In this document: positions 25,464 through 33,527 of the stretch, in pieces
Layout: each line of letters opens with the position of its first letter
Position numbering within the stretch: position 1 is the first letter of the stretch
The notes under the pieces: generated by a model
The model's input: only the letters and a program-made list of their open reading frames with translations
Databases searched by the model: none
Told to the model about the DNA's origin: nothing
Position numbers and translations under genes: made by a program
Assembly: GCF_001662485.1 (NCBI RefSeq)
Contig: NZ_JMTM01000035.1
Span: 124,001-188,000 of the forward strand
From: Flavobacterium succinicans
GTDB taxonomy: Bacteria > Bacteroidota > Bacteroidia > Flavobacteriales > Flavobacteriaceae
Direction: 5' to 3'
DNA length: 64,000 nt

Positions 25464-25895
25464 ATGAAAAAGATAGCTTTTATAATCGTGCTTATTGCAA
25501 TACTTGGCGCTTGTGCTACTCCAAAGAATAGTCTAGCTTCAATTCCTGCAACCAATCCAGTTAAAGGAGACACAATAAGAATTGCTAACGATTCTCTGGA
25601 ATATGAAGTAATCATTATTGACCCAGGGTTTAACACTTGGTTGAATTCTATTGCGCTTCCTAGAGGTTATTATTCTCAATCTTATTTAGAAAATAAAAAT
25701 AGATTCTATATTACAGAATGGAACAATAGAGCACAACAACCGTTACGATTTGATCCTAATTTATATGAAATGACAATAAATTATGACCCACAAATCAATT
25801 ATGGATACGAAGTCAATTATCTTATTTATAATTACATGATTTATTTTCAAAATCGGTACAAGCAAAGATTATTTGGCAATGTCCCAATACGTTAA
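25464..25895 (+). CDS. DUF6146-family lipoprotein
   Basis: The 143-residue protein has a lipobox (ILGACA, C17) and a compact, Tyr- and Asn-rich domain with IDPGFNTWLNSIALPRGYYSQSYLENKN and EWNNRAQQP, typical of a family restricted to Bacteroidota (DUF6146). It sits on the inner face of the outer membrane or on the inner membrane. Function unknown. Confidence 0.8.
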   Translation: MKKIAFIIVLIAILGACATPKNSLASIPATNPVKGDTIRIANDSLEYEVIIIDPGFNTWLNSIALPRGYYSQSYLENKNRFYITEWNNRAQQPLRFDPNLYEMTINYDPQINYGYEVNYLIYNYMIYFQNRYKQRLFGNVPIR

Positions 25896-25901
25896 TCTTA
25901 G

Positions 25902-25909
25902 TATATTTG
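25902..25909 (+). promoter_or_regulatory. -7 box of DUF6787 gene
   Basis: TATATTTG fits TAnnTTTG, just behind the DUF6146 stop codon and 18 bp before the ATG at 25928. Confidence 0.45.
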
Positions 25910-25927
25910 TAGCATTGAAACTTAAGA

Positions 25928-26230
25928 ATGAAAAAATTAAAAGAACGTTGGGGTATAGAAAGTAACATTCAGTTTACCATAATTTTTATTGTTTTTGCAA
26001 TCACTGGTACAACATCAGCATGGTTATCCAAACCGTTTTGTGTTTGGCTTGGTCTTACCAAAGCCGATTTGGGATTTTGGTTCACTCCTATTCGACTGCT
26101 ACTTATTTTTCCAATTTATCAAGTGCTTTTGGTTTTCATTGGATTTTTATTTGGACAATTTCGATTTTTTTGGGCTTTCGAAAAAAAAATGCTCCGAAAT
26201 ATGGGACTCGGTTTTCTATTTAAAACATAA
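25928..26230 (+). CDS. DUF6787-family small membrane protein
   Basis: The 100-residue protein has two predicted membrane helices (about 17-38 and 53-74) joined by a short loop with SKPFCVWLGL, and a basic C-terminus with RFFWAFEKKMLRNMG. It matches the Bacteroidota family DUF6787. Open frames in the other two phases over this stretch are shadows. Function unknown. Confidence 0.75.
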   Translation: MKKLKERWGIESNIQFTIIFIVFAITGTTSAWLSKPFCVWLGLTKADLGFWFTPIRLLLIFPIYQVLLVFIGFLFGQFRFFWAFEKKMLRNMGLGFLFKT

Positions 26231-26258
26231 AAAAAAGCTTCCTTTGTGAAGCTTTTTT
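26231..26258. terminator. Bidirectional terminator
   Basis: A perfect 11-bp stem AAAAAAGCTTC/GAAGCTTTTTT between convergent genes; T-runs on both strands. Confidence 0.85.
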
Positions 26259-26267
26259 TTGTTGGTA

Positions 26268-26573
26268 TTAATTAAGAGTTTTCTGTTTCTTGATGAGATA
26301 AGTATATATCCAAGTCAAAGTAAACGTGGGAATAACATCCGAGAAAGGAAAAGCTTCTTCTATAAATGTAATCGCTCCCGCTACTTTTCCAACTCTTCCT
26401 TTATACATCCAAGTCATCAAAAAACCCGCTAAAGGTGCCCAAATCACATCTGAAAATTCACCAATCATTGGTATAGAAAAAGAAATCATTCCGATAGCAT
26501 CAAACAAGATACTCAAGAATAAATGTCTTCTTTTTTGAGAAGCTTCGGTGCTACTTTCTGCTTGGTTTGTCAT
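26268..26573 (-). CDS. Small conserved membrane protein
   Basis: A 101-residue protein from the ATG at 26573 (MTNQAESS). An 8-codon longer frame would need a TTG start that lies by a TATTTTTG -7 box. It has a basic start, then two to three hydrophobic stretches including LFDAIGMISFSIPMIGEFSD and APLAGFLMTWMY, and a short cytosolic tail. This type is common in Flavobacteriaceae, but I recognise no characterised homologue. It is separated by 40 bp from folE. Confidence 0.7.
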   Translation of the reverse strand: MTNQAESSTEASQKRRHLFLSILFDAIGMISFSIPMIGEFSDVIWAPLAGFLMTWMYKGRVGKVAGAITFIEEAFPFSDVIPTFTLTWIYTYLIKKQKTLN

Positions 26574-26613
26574 TTTTAAATTTTTGAAAAAGTCCAAACA
26601 AAAATAGTGCCTT

Positions 26614-27282
26614 TTATTCTTGTTTGATCATATTGAAGAAATCATTTCTATTTTCTTTTTCATTAAAAATCCCTCCATATTGAATCGTAGAAGTAAAACT
26701 AGTTTCGTCTTTAATTCCACGGCTAGAAACGCACAAATGTTTGGCTTCCATAACAATGATAACATTATCCGTCTCCAAAACAGTTTTTAATTCATTAAAA
26801 ATTTGCATAATCAAGCGCTCTTGAACTTGGGGACGCCGAGAATAATAATCAACAATTCGATTCAATTTAGACAAACCAATCACTTTTCCGCTAGAAACAT
26901 ACCCTATGTGTGCTTTACCTACAATTGGTAAAAAATGATGCTCACACGTAGAGTTAAAATTAATATTGGCCTCAACCAACATTTTATCGTATTGGTAGCT
27001 ATTTTCGAAAACGGAAATTTTAGGTTTGTTTTTAGGATCCAAACCACTAAAAATTTCTTGAATATACATCTTTGCCACACGATAAGGAGTTCCGCTCAAG
27101 CTATCATCTGTCATATCCAATCCCATTTCTTCCATAATGGCATGAAAATGATGCTCAATTCGCTGCATTTTTTCGCTATCTGATTTTAGAAATGCATCTA
27201 CTCTTAGCGGAGTTTCAGCATTTGTTGCTTGGTGATTATCGCCTAAAATTTCAATTAATTCTCTATCTAATACTGTGTTCAT
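26614..27282 (-). CDS. folE: GTP cyclohydrolase I
   Basis: The 222-residue enzyme converts GTP to dihydroneopterin triphosphate, the first step of folate synthesis. It shows STCEHHFLPIVGKAHIGYV (Zn-binding Cys and His) and HLCVSSRGIKD with the second Zn Cys, and VQERLIMQI. Full length for the type I enzyme. msrA is directly upstream on the same strand (13-bp gap), so the two may share a transcript. Confidence 0.96.
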   Translation of the reverse strand: MNTVLDRELIEILGDNHQATNAETPLRVDAFLKSDSEKMQRIEHHFHAIMEEMGLDMTDDSLSGTPYRVAKMYIQEIFSGLDPKNKPKISVFENSYQYDKMLVEANINFNSTCEHHFLPIVGKAHIGYVSSGKVIGLSKLNRIVDYYSRRPQVQERLIMQIFNELKTVLETDNVIIVMEAKHLCVSSRGIKDETSFTSTIQYGGIFNEKENRNDFFNMIKQE

Positions 27283-27295
27283 CTTTTAGGTGTGT

Positions 27296-27823
27296 TTATT
27301 TTAATAATGTAGAAAACGATTCAGAAAGTGTATTCATTTTTGGAGTAATTACGTAATGGCAATACGACTTTTCCTTATTGAGTTGATAATAATTTTGGTG
27401 GTACGCTTCAGCTGGATAAAATTTAGTAAAAGGAGAAAGTTGAGTAACGATGGGTGAATTGTACACTTTTGCTTCATCTAATTGACGAATATAGGCATCC
27501 GAAAGTGTCTTTTGATTTTCAGAATGATAAAAAATTTCACTACGGTATTGGGTCCCCACATCAGCACCTTGTCGATTCAATGTTGTGGGATTGTGTGTGG
27601 CAAAAAAAACCTCTAAAAGCGTACCAAAAGAAATCATATCCTCATTGAAAGTAATCTGTATCGCTTCTGCATGACCCGTCCTTCCTGTACAAATTTGTTC
27701 ATACGTTGGGTTTTCTATCGTACCTCCAATATAACCTGATACTACTGCCTCTACTCCTTTGAGCTGTAAAAAAACAGCCTCGGTGCACCAAAAACAGCCT
27801 CCAGCAAAAGTTGCATGATTCAT
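27296..27823 (-). CDS. msrA: Peptide-methionine (S)-S-oxide reductase A
   Basis: The 175-residue protein has the catalytic GGCFWCTEAVF motif near the N-terminus, the TEHANPTTLNRQG-like segment in the form HNPTTLNRQGADVGTQYRS, and a FYPAEAYHQNYY active-site stretch. It repairs oxidised methionine with thioredoxin. No MsrB domain is fused. Confidence 0.96.
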   Translation of the reverse strand: MNHATFAGGCFWCTEAVFLQLKGVEAVVSGYIGGTIENPTYEQICTGRTGHAEAIQITFNEDMISFGTLLEVFFATHNPTTLNRQGADVGTQYRSEIFYHSENQKTLSDAYIRQLDEAKVYNSPIVTQLSPFTKFYPAEAYHQNYYQLNKEKSYCHYVITPKMNTLSESFSTLLK

Positions 27824-27977
27824 ATCTAATAATTATTTGTTTTTTGTTTAACAAATGTAATGATTAATTAAACAAAAAAGATCATTTAACTAAATATTAA
27901 TAAATGTTGGTATAAAGAAATATTATAATAGTTGAGTGGCAAATAAAATCTTTGTTTCTTTGTAAAAATAGATTGTA

Positions 27978-28643
27978 ATGATACAGGCGAAAAACATACA
28001 TAAATTCTACGATCAACTTGAGGTATTAAAAGGAGTAGATTTACATATCACTAAAGGAGAAATTGTGTCAATCGTTGGTGCTTCTGGAGCAGGAAAAACC
28101 ACTTTACTTCAAATTTTGGGTACCTTGGATAGACCTACAAAAACAGAAAACGCCAGTTTATTAATCAACGGCGAAGATGTTTTAAAAATGAATGACAAAG
28201 CCTTGTCTCGTTTCAGAAATTTAAACCTTGGGTTCATTTTTCAATTTCATCAGTTATTACCAGAATTTACCGCATTAGAAAACGTATGTATTCCTGCTTT
28301 CATTGCAGGTAAAAACAAATTAGAAACAGAACTTGAAGCTAAAAAAATATTAGATTTTTTGGGCTTATCACATCGTTTCAATCACAAACCTAATGAACTT
28401 TCGGGTGGTGAACAGCAACGTGTAGCCGTAGCTAGAGCATTAATCAATAAACCCGACATCCTATTTGCTGATGAACCTTCGGGAAATTTAGATACAGTTT
28501 CTGCCGAAAATCTGCATCAACTTTTTTTTAAACTAAGAGACGAGTTGGGACAAACCTTTGTAATTGTTACACACAATGAAGATTTGGCTAACATGGCCGA
28601 TAGAAAATTAGTCATGGTGGATGGACAAATTAGTGGTAAATAG
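27978..28643 (+). CDS. ABC transporter ATPase, LolD-like
   Basis: The 221-residue ATPase has Walker [11 protein letters not shown]-loop in [18 protein letters not shown], signature [15 protein letters not shown], Walker [15 protein letters not shown] and the switch His in VTHNE. The length and the [13 protein letters not shown] segment are those of the LolD/MacB group. It would power lipoprotein release from the inner membrane with LolC/E partners, which are not in the window. A TIGR02757 gene follows after 30 bp. Confidence 0.88.
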   Translation: MIQAKNIHKFYDQLEVLKGVDLHITKGEIVSIVGASGAGKTTLLQILGTLDRPTKTENASLLINGEDVLKMNDKALSRFRNLNLGFIFQFHQLLPEFTALENVCIPAFIAGKNKLETELEAKKILDFLGLSHRFNHKPNELSGGEQQRVAVARALINKPDILFADEPSGNLDTVSAENLHQLFFKLRDELGQTFVIVTHNEDLANMADRKLVMVDGQISGK

Positions 28644-28673
28644 CCCAAATAAATCGTAGTTAAATTTTCCAAC

Positions 28674-29438
28674 ATGACTGAGGCCGAACTCAAAGATTTT
28701 CTAGACCAAAAAGTACTACAATACAACACCCTAGATTTCATAGAAAGTGATCCGGTTCAAATTCCGCATTTATTTACTCTAAAAGAAGATATCGAAATTG
28801 CTGGTTTCTTGAGTGCCACTATTGCTTGGGGAAACCGAAAAATGATCATCAAAAACAGTCGTAAAATGATGGATTTGATGGGCAATTCACCTTATGATTT
28901 TGTAGTATCACACAACGAAAGTCAATTAGAGGCTTTAGATTCATTTGTTCATAGAACTTTTAACGGTCAAGATTTTCGAGCATTTATCAAAGGATTACAG
29001 CATGTATATAGCCATCACGGTGGATTAGAAGCCGTTTTTTCTAAACACCAAGAAGAAAATAACCTTCAAAAAAGCATTCATGAGTTTAAAAAAATATTTT
29101 TCGAAATAAATCAACCCCAAAGAAGTCAAAAACACATTTCGGATCCGTTAAATAATTCAGCAGCCAAAAGAATCAACATGTACCTGCGATGGATGTGTCG
29201 ACAAGACAACAAAGGCGTAGATTTGGGCATCTGGAAAAATATCTCTCCTTCAAAATTATCCTGTCCCTTAGATGTGCATTCAGGCAATGTAGCTCGTAAA
29301 TTAGGGCTTTTGACAAGAAAACAAAACGATGCGAAAGCAGTAAATGAATTAGACACCCAACTCCGAATTCTTGACCCAATCGATCCTGTAAAATATGATT
29401 TTGCGTTGTTTGGATTAGGCGTTTTTGAAGGATTTTAA
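28674..29438 (+). CDS. TIGR02757 family protein (DUF2400)
   Basis: The 254-residue cytosolic protein matches the TIGR02757/DUF2400 family, with GFLSATIAWGNRKMI, HRTFNGQDFRAFIKGL, MYLRWMCRQDNKGVDLGIW and a C-terminal DPVKYDFALFGLGVFEGF. The family has a helix-hairpin-helix-like all-alpha fold related in outline to endonuclease III glycosylases, but its activity is not known. Confidence 0.88.
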   Translation: MTEAELKDFLDQKVLQYNTLDFIESDPVQIPHLFTLKEDIEIAGFLSATIAWGNRKMIIKNSRKMMDLMGNSPYDFVVSHNESQLEALDSFVHRTFNGQDFRAFIKGLQHVYSHHGGLEAVFSKHQEENNLQKSIHEFKKIFFEINQPQRSQKHISDPLNNSAAKRINMYLRWMCRQDNKGVDLGIWKNISPSKLSCPLDVHSGNVARKLGLLTRKQNDAKAVNELDTQLRILDPIDPVKYDFALFGLGVFEGF

Positions 29439-29480
29439 TTTTTTAATACACTAACCAACAGATACTTGTATTTTATTTCA

Positions 29481-29488
29481 TATATTTG
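29481..29488 (+). promoter_or_regulatory. -7 box of HEAT-repeat protein gene
   Basis: TATATTTG fits TAnnTTTG. A TTG inside and just after the box opens a longer frame (29486), so the ATG at 29510 is the more credible start. Confidence 0.55.
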
Positions 29489-29509
29489 AGACAAGAAAAA
29501 TCTTTTCTT

Positions 29510-30547
29510 ATGAAAGAATTCTTGTCCAATATAACTTCTAATGCACTACCGTTACTCGCAATTACTGCAATTGTTTTGGTCATGACTTTGACATTATTTA
29601 ACGTAATTTACAAAAGAAATCTTCAAAAAAACCAACAAAAGACACTCCCAATTATCAAACATTTCTTAATAGATGTTGTCAAAAACCAAGAACAAAAAGA
29701 ACTTATTCGATTAAATATAAAGCAATTAAAAAAGAAAATACCCATTAAAGCAAATTGGTGCAAAGAAATGTTGATCGATGAAATGATTTTTATAAAAAAG
29801 AATTTAAGTCCAGAAGAAGCACAAACTATAACACTCATCTATCGAACCCTAAAACTATACAAATACTCCACCAGACTCATCAATACTAATAAAATATATA
29901 AAAAATGTCTTGGTTTTTATCATTACCAAACCATGCATTATTCTAAGGGAATCAAGAAAATTATGCCTTATTTAAAAAGCAAAAACCAACAACTCAAATA
30001 TAACGCAAGTGTAGCCTATCTTTCACTAACTAATATCTCAACAGGAAATACCCTTTACCAAAGAAAAAAAACAATAATTAGAAATAAAGAAAAAATAGAA
30101 AACTTGTTTTATATCCAAAAATATCCCTACAACAGCAATATTGATTTTTGGTTGAAGGCAAAAAAAACATCAATTTTGTTGTTAGGATTAAAAATTGCCG
30201 CTCATGAAAGCAATGGAAATGATACCGATGCCATTATTCATTTACTTTCGTTCAAAAATAATAGTGTAAAAAATGAATCGCTGATCACCATAAGAAAACT
30301 TCATTTACAAGAAGCAGAAACAGAAATCTTATCCGTCTTACATCAATTTAGCCCGCAACTTCAAGAGCAGAGTTTACAAACCCTAAAAGTTATTGGCACT
30401 ACAAAAACAATAGAATATATTCAAAAAAGAATGTCATTTTTTGACAACATCGAACTAAAAAATAGCGCAATTGATTGCTTAGAAACGTTAGTCACTAAAG
30501 AACAAAATGAAGCATCACAATTCTATTACCAAGCAGTAGCCCACTAA
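29510..30547 (+). CDS. Membrane-anchored HEAT-repeat-like protein
   Basis: The 345-residue protein starts at the ATG at 29510, just after a -7 box. A single membrane helix (about 12-34, LPLLAITAIVLVMTLTLF) is followed by a Lys-rich, all-helical cytosolic region whose C-terminal half reads like HEAT repeats (NNSVKNESLITIRKLHLQEAE, QEQSLQTLKVIG, NSAIDCLETLV). Such proteins in Flavobacteriaceae often accompany glycosyltransferase or GGDEF-free signalling genes, but none is next to this one. Function unknown. Confidence 0.75.
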   Translation: MKEFLSNITSNALPLLAITAIVLVMTLTLFNVIYKRNLQKNQQKTLPIIKHFLIDVVKNQEQKELIRLNIKQLKKKIPIKANWCKEMLIDEMIFIKKNLSPEEAQTITLIYRTLKLYKYSTRLINTNKIYKKCLGFYHYQTMHYSKGIKKIMPYLKSKNQQLKYNASVAYLSLTNISTGNTLYQRKKTIIRNKEKIENLFYIQKYPYNSNIDFWLKAKKTSILLLGLKIAAHESNGNDTDAIIHLLSFKNNSVKNESLITIRKLHLQEAETEILSVLHQFSPQLQEQSLQTLKVIGTTKTIEYIQKRMSFFDNIELKNSAIDCLETLVTKEQNEASQFYYQAVAH

Positions 30548-30586
30548 GGAACCCTTCGAGAAAATAGTATTTACAGCTTATATTAG

Positions 30587-30594
30587 TATCTTTG
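30587..30594 (+). promoter_or_regulatory. -7 box of DEAD-box helicase gene
   Basis: TATCTTTG fits TAnnTTTG, 12 to 18 bp before the two candidate ATG codons at 30606 and 30612. Confidence 0.5.
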
Positions 30595-30605
30595 CCAAAA
30601 AAATA

Positions 30606-31964
30606 ATGCAAATGAGCACTTTCGAGCAATTCAACCTTCCTAAATCTTTACAAAAAGCAATTGATGAAATAGGATTTACCTCTCCTACTCCCATACAAGA
30701 AAAAACTTTTTCAGTAATTATGTCAGGACGAGATATGATGGGAATTGCACAAACCGGAACTGGTAAAACTTTTGCTTACCTAATTCCATTATTAAAACTG
30801 TATAAATTCACCAACACCAATACACCAAAAATCGTCATCCTTGTTCCTACCCGAGAATTGGTTGTTCAAGTAGTGGATGAAGTCGAAAAATTAACCAACT
30901 ATATGTCGGTTAAAACCCTTGGAATTTATGGAGGCGTCAACATCAATACCCAAAAGAAAGCGGTTTATGAAGGTGTAGATATTTTGGTAGGAACTCCAGG
31001 TAGAACTATGGATTTAGCTTTGGACGCAGTGGTTCGCTTTGACGAAACTCAAAAATTAGTCATCGACGAATTCGACGAAATGCTCAACTTGGGTTTTCGA
31101 ACACAATTAACCGCTTTACTGGCCATGATGAAAACCAAGCGTCAGAATATTTTATTCTCGGCCACCATGACCGATGAAGTGGATGCGGTACTGAATGACT
31201 ACTTTGATTTCCCAGAAGAAGTAACCCTTGCAGCCTCAGGAACGCCTTTAGAAAATATTGAACAAATCACCTACAACGTTCCCAATTTTAATACTAAAAT
31301 CAATCTTTTGCAACATTTGTTAGAAAAGAATGAAGACATGAGTAGAGTTTTGGTTTTTGTGAACAACAAAAAAATATCTGACATGCTTTTCAATCGAATT
31401 GATGAAGTGTTCGAAGGTCAATTTGGAATTATCCACTCCAATAAATCTCAAAATTATCGATTGAGTACGATGGCAGCATTTCAAGAAGGAAACTTGAGAG
31501 GATTAATCACTACCGATATTATGGCAAGAGGTTTGGACATTTCGAATATTACTCATGTCATCAACTTCGAAATGCCGGAAATGCCAGAATTATACATGCA
31601 CCGAATTGGTAGAACTGGTAGAGCCGATGCTACCGGAACCGCGATTAGTTTTATCACACCTCGTGAAGAAGAAGCAAAAATTGAAGTCGAAGTCTTAATG
31701 AACATGGAATTGCCAATTGCCATTTTCCCAAAAGAAGTTGAGATTTCTACCAAATTGATAGAACCCGAAAAAGACCGCCAACCCGTTAAGTTTTTAATGA
31801 AAAAGGTGAAATTAGAGGGAGATGGTGCTTTTCATGAAAAAAGCAAAAAGAACAAAAAAATCAATCTAGGAGGGCCATCCAAAACCAAGAAAAAAACACA
31901 TGGTTCTGTTAACCGAAACATGCTCAAAACAAGAGACAAAAAACGTAAAGATTCCAACAAATAA
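30606..31964 (+). CDS. DEAD-box family RNA helicase (DEFD variant)
   Basis: The 452-residue protein has the Q motif (FTSPTPIQEKTF), Walker A AQTGTGKT, PTRELVVQV, motif II as DEFD instead of DEAD, SAT in LFSATMTDEV, and motif VI HRIGRTGRADATG. It would unwind RNA in ribosome assembly or cold adaptation. The basic C-terminal tail (about 400-452) is Lys-rich and probably binds RNA. A second ATG two codons in (30612, MSTFEQF) is an equally good start. Confidence 0.93.
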   Translation: MQMSTFEQFNLPKSLQKAIDEIGFTSPTPIQEKTFSVIMSGRDMMGIAQTGTGKTFAYLIPLLKLYKFTNTNTPKIVILVPTRELVVQVVDEVEKLTNYMSVKTLGIYGGVNINTQKKAVYEGVDILVGTPGRTMDLALDAVVRFDETQKLVIDEFDEMLNLGFRTQLTALLAMMKTKRQNILFSATMTDEVDAVLNDYFDFPEEVTLAASGTPLENIEQITYNVPNFNTKINLLQHLLEKNEDMSRVLVFVNNKKISDMLFNRIDEVFEGQFGIIHSNKSQNYRLSTMAAFQEGNLRGLITTDIMARGLDISNITHVINFEMPEMPELYMHRIGRTGRADATGTAISFITPREEEAKIEVEVLMNMELPIAIFPKEVEISTKLIEPEKDRQPVKFLMKKVKLEGDGAFHEKSKKNKKINLGGPSKTKKKTHGSVNRNMLKTRDKKRKDSNK

Positions 31965-31975
31965 GAACAAAAAAA

Positions 31976-32025
31976 AATAAGCCGCGAATTACCAATTTTA
32001 TTAATTTGTGAATTCGTGGCTTATT
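31976..32025. terminator. Bidirectional terminator between helicase and lactonase genes
   Basis: A 15-bp stem AATAAGCCGCGAATT/AATTCGTGGCTTATT (one mismatch) with flanking A and T runs. It resembles the terminator at 60994-61041 (AATTCGCGGCTATTTT), so it may belong to a repeated terminator family. Confidence 0.8.
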
Positions 32026-32045
32026 TTTTTATGGATTCCCTTAGA

Positions 32046-33161
32046 TTACAAACGCTTTTCAAAAAGCAAATAAACGGGTTCACAAACCGAAATTCTTTTT
32101 TCAGTATCTGTCAAACTGCCTGTGTTTTTATCTCTTCTAAAAACCACTACCTGATTAGAAGACTGATTTGCAACTAATAACAAATTCCCAGTAGGATCTA
32201 TCACAAAACTTCTAGGGCCTTTCCCTAAAGTGCTTACCGCTTCTTTGAATTCTAATTTTCCGTTTTTCAATACTTTAAAAATTGAAAGGGTATTAGCCCC
32301 TGCTCTATTTGTTGCATACAAAAATTTACCATCAGGGGATAACGCTATGGCTGCTGAACCAAAGTCACCTTTGTAATCACTTGCCATTACCGAGGTATCT
32401 TCAACCAAAGTCAGCTCTCCCTTTGCAAAACTATACGTCAACAAACCACCATCTAGTTCATTCAAAACATAAACATATTTTCCGTCTTTGTCAAACGTTA
32501 AATGACGTGGTCCTCCGCCAGGCTTAACACTCACACTACTTTTGAAAGTCAAAATATCCTTGCTAGCATCAGCATTGTAGCTGTAAACATAAACTTTATC
32601 AGTACCCAAATCAACAGCCAAAACATATTTATGATCTGGCGAAAACGCCACCATATGCATGTGCGAAGCTTCCTGACGTTCTTTATTCGGACCACTCCCA
32701 GAAAGTTGTACCACTTGCTTGGCATCGGTCAAACTACCGTCAGCATTTTTAAAAAAAACAGTAATATTTCCCCCAGAATAATTGGCCGTAATCACATTTT
32801 TATCATCCGTGATAATATGACATGGATCAGCCCCTTTAGTCGCTTGCTTATTTAGCACAATCATTTTTCCCGCTTTTCCATCATAACTAAATGAAGTTAC
32901 CGTACTTGTTGCCCCAGCTTCATTCACCGCATAAAGATGTTTATTATCCGAAGAAAGCGCCAAATAACTAGGATTTTGAATGTTAACCGTAGTTCCGTGC
33001 AACAAAGAATTTCCAGAGTTTACATCAAATTTATAGTTATAAATCCCCTTACTCTCACATTTGTTGGTATAAGTACCTACCAATAAGTGGTAAAGATCCT
33101 GCTGAGCATGAACTGTTGTGAAAAAAGAAACAAAAAGTAGCGCTAAAATCTTGTTTTTCAT
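32046..33161 (-). CDS. Secreted lactonase-family seven-bladed propeller protein
   Basis: The 371-residue protein has a signal peptide (TTVHAQ) and the lactonase/6-phosphogluconolactonase beta-propeller pattern (PF10282): LLVGTYTNKCESKGIY, YLALSSDNKHLYAVNE, HMHMVAFSPDHKYVLAVDLGTDKVYVY, GGGPRHLTFDKDGKYVYVLNE and GKGPRSFVIDPTGNLLLVANQ. The export signal places it in the periplasm or outside, so it is unlikely to act on cytosolic 6-phosphogluconolactone; a sugar-lactone substrate is plausible. Confidence 0.88.
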   Translation of the reverse strand: MKNKILALLFVSFFTTVHAQQDLYHLLVGTYTNKCESKGIYNYKFDVNSGNSLLHGTTVNIQNPSYLALSSDNKHLYAVNEAGATSTVTSFSYDGKAGKMIVLNKQATKGADPCHIITDDKNVITANYSGGNITVFFKNADGSLTDAKQVVQLSGSGPNKERQEASHMHMVAFSPDHKYVLAVDLGTDKVYVYSYNADASKDILTFKSSVSVKPGGGPRHLTFDKDGKYVYVLNELDGGLLTYSFAKGELTLVEDTSVMASDYKGDFGSAAIALSPDGKFLYATNRAGANTLSIFKVLKNGKLEFKEAVSTLGKGPRSFVIDPTGNLLLVANQSSNQVVVFRRDKNTGSLTDTEKRISVCEPVYLLFEKRL

Positions 33162-33321
33162 GAATAAATATTTAGATGATTTTTATTAGTCCTGCGAAAA
33201 TACTCATTATTTCAATACCCCAAAACAAATAACCCCTTTTTGAAAAAACCAAACATCAACTAACAATCATAGGTACAAATTCGTATTTTTGAACCATCGA
33301 GCCGTGTTCTTTAATTATATT

Positions 33322-33455
33322 TAGGAGCCGCAACAAAAAGAGTTCTTGCCTGCATCGTCCCGCTCTCCGTTATATCTTTTTTTTACAGCCATCAGGTTTT
33401 TTCAAACCTGCCAGCTATAAAAAAAAGGATGCCACTGCGATCGGGGCTAGAGAGT
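33322..33455 (-). repeat. Dispersed structured element, copy 3 (reverse orientation)
   Basis: On the minus strand it reads CTAGCCCCGATCGCAGTGGCATCC, an imperfect hairpin (arms near 33396-33402 and 33405-33411), then GATATAACGGAGAGCGGGACGATG. It fills most of the 366-bp spacer between the lactonase and the BatA-like gene. The rest of that spacer is AT-rich and featureless. Confidence 0.6.
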
Positions 33456-33527
33456 AGCAAATGGCTTTTTCAGGAAACACCAAAAAAAGAAAAAACAAAT
33501 CAAATCATAAAGTAAACCAATCATAGA

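Noticed and set aside
25989-26249. Two alternative open frames over the DUF6787 gene
   Set aside because: Phase shadows of a small gene with clear family features and own promoter box.
32502-32855. Plus-strand open frame of 117 codons
   Set aside because: Antisense to the lactonase-family propeller, no recognisable motif.
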